NCBI GenBank assembly: GCA_947631895.1 | Contig: CANRMU010000063.1 | Coordinates: 1-5,864 of the forward strand | Source: an uncultured Bacilli bacterium | Lineage (GTDB): Bacteria > Bacillota_I > Bacilli_A > RF39 > UBA660 | Direction: 5' to 3' | DNA length: 5,864 nt | Part shown: positions 5,453 through 5,864 of the stretch, piece after piece | Numbering within the stretch: the stretch's first letter is position 1 | Layout of the letters: every line of letters begins with the position of its first letter | Translations under genes and position numbers: made by a program | The notes under the pieces: generated by a model | Databases searched by the model: none | The model's input: the letters and a program-made list of their open reading frames with translations, nothing else | What the model was told of the DNA's origin: nothing

Positions 5453-5481
5453 ATTATATTCTTAATATTATATTTTGTCAA
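5453..5481 (-). promoter_or_regulatory. Perfect-consensus sigma-A promoter of the small Rpn-tail operon
   Basis: On the minus strand TTGACA (-35, 5476-5481) and TATAAT (-10, 5453-5458) both match the consensus fully and are exactly 17 bases apart. Transcription should begin near 5446, about 30 bases before the first start codon. It is by far the strongest promoter in the window and points at the three small genes. No operator-like repeat is evident, so expression may be constitutive. Confidence 0.85.
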
Positions 5482-5486
5482 GATTA

Positions 5487-5518
5487 TAAAAAAAACTTGG
5501 AGATAAAGTTTTCCAAGT
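5487..5518 (-). terminator. Rho-independent terminator after the Rpn nuclease gene
   Basis: On the minus strand ACTTGGA (5512-5518) pairs with TCCAAGT (5495-5501) around a 10-base loop, followed directly by seven T residues (5488-5494). It is 84 bases after the Rpn stop codon and six bases before the -35 of the next promoter, so it separates the nuclease transcript from the small-gene operon. Confidence 0.85.
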
Positions 5519-5544
5519 GCTACTTTTATCATTTATTTGTGAAA

Positions 5545-5559
5545 TTTGTTGTCCACCTA
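5545..5559. repeat. Fourth copy of the TTGTTGTCCAC repeat
   Basis: TTTGTTGTCCACCTA is identical over 15 bases to 2840-2854, in the same orientation and about 2.7 kb away. It sits between the Rpn stop codon and its terminator, in the 3' untranslated region, just as the other copies follow the AlbA_2 gene. The two copies bracket the AlbA_2 gene and the three small genes. Confidence 0.75.
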
Positions 5560-5601
5560 CATATTTATACAAGTTTAATAATTTCATTTTTCATACCTAA
5601 T

Positions 5602-5864
5602 TTATTTTTTTATAGACTTTTTTAATTCAAGTACAGCTTCTTCATTAAGGCCAGTAAAAGTTGTTATTTCGTCAATTGGTTTATTAGCTTGTAGCATATT
5701 TACAGCAACAGTATTTAAACTACGTTCTTCACCACGTTCTTCACCAATTTTTATGCCACGTTCTTCACCAATTGCTTGATTTTTTCGAGCTTCCCATTCT
5801 TCTCTTGCAAAATCCTTCCTAGTTTCTTCATTATTTAAAAATTCCTTTAGACATTCAGTTATGC
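5602..5864 (-). CDS. Rpn-family PD-(D/E)XK nuclease/putative transposase, C-terminal part
   Basis: An open frame enters from the right edge with no start and ends in TAA at 5602-5604; 86 residues are visible. The sequence has KEFLNNEETRKDFAREEW, EARKNQAIGEE, a charged GEER-rich hinge, then SLNTVAVNMLQANKPIDEI and TTFTGLNEEAVLELKKSIKK. This is the C-terminal signature of Rpn recombination-promoting nucleases, also called PD-(D/E)XK family transposases. The catalytic domain would lie beyond the window, so whether it is intact cannot be told. Rpn proteins are DNA nucleases, and some act in phage defence as toxins. The hinge is built of 12-base repeats (5722-5769). A strong terminator follows at 5487-5518. 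Alternatively this could be another stand-alone tail protein whose start lies just outside the window. Confidence 0.82.
   Translation of the reverse strand, partial: ITECLKEFLNNEETRKDFAREEWEARKNQAIGEERGIKIGEERGEERSLNTVAVNMLQANKPIDEITTFTGLNEEAVLELKKSIKK
5722..5769. repeat. 12-bp coding repeat array in the Rpn hinge
   Basis: ACGTTCTTCACC is present as exact copies at 5722-5733, 5734-5745 and 5758-5769, with a diverged 12-base unit between (5746-5757). Each unit encodes one GEER-type tetrapeptide, giving GEER-GIKI-GEER-GEER. The length keeps the frame. Confidence 0.85.

Noticed and set aside
2824..5559. The repeats as left and right ends of one intact insertion sequence
   Set aside because: All copies are in direct orientation, whereas insertion-sequence ends are inverted, and there is no transposase of that class between them.
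247..5864. TGA recoded as tryptophan, as in Mollicutes
   Set aside because: No TGA stop is used by the genes here, but tryptophan is encoded by TGG in the proteins I checked, and TAA/TAG preference is expected in AT-rich DNA. The standard bacterial code explains everything seen.

Overview
The window comes from a very AT-rich, low-GC Gram-positive bacterium of the Bacilli/Erysipelotrichia/RF39 type. The support is a spore/stress-type sigma factor, a SpoIIAA-like STAS protein, an LCP cell-wall ligase (so the organism has a wall and is not a classical Mollicute), Firmicute-style Shine-Dalgarno sites, and TGG used for tryptophan. The species cannot be named from this sequence. Every supported gene lies on the minus strand, so genes are transcribed from high to low coordinates.

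The left half (1-2800) looks like chromosomal backbone. Reading with transcription, it holds an LCP (LytR-CpsA-Psr) protein (1280-2719), then a STAS protein (907-1206) tightly coupled to a SigF/SigG/SigB-family sigma factor (247-897), closed by a hairpin terminator (218-245). The STAS-sigma pair lacks the anti-sigma kinase gene that normally sits between them. The STAS protein also lacks the phosphorylatable serine, so this appears to be a reduced form of the partner-switching module.

The right half (2820-5864) looks accessory. It begins, in transcription order, with the C-terminal 86 residues of an Rpn-family (PD-(D/E)XK) nuclease that runs off the right edge, ended by a strong terminator. 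A perfect-consensus sigma-A promoter then drives three tightly packed, translationally coupled small genes (5170-5415, 4925-5164, 4569-4925). Each small protein matches the Rpn C-terminal part from nearly the same starting point and none has the nuclease domain. Next comes an AlbA_2/HATPase_c_4 protein with a C-terminal winged-helix-like segment (2912-4387). A repeat with core GTGGACAACAA occurs three times after this gene and once after the Rpn nuclease gene.

The most interesting proposal is that the three small genes are an independently expressed set of stand-alone Rpn C-terminal-domain proteins. Published work on E. coli Rpn proteins found that an internally initiated C-terminal product inhibits the full-length toxic nuclease. 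By analogy, this operon could be a split, multiplied antitoxin bank beside its nuclease. That function is an inference; the shared domain boundary, promoter, terminator and coupling are visible in the sequence.
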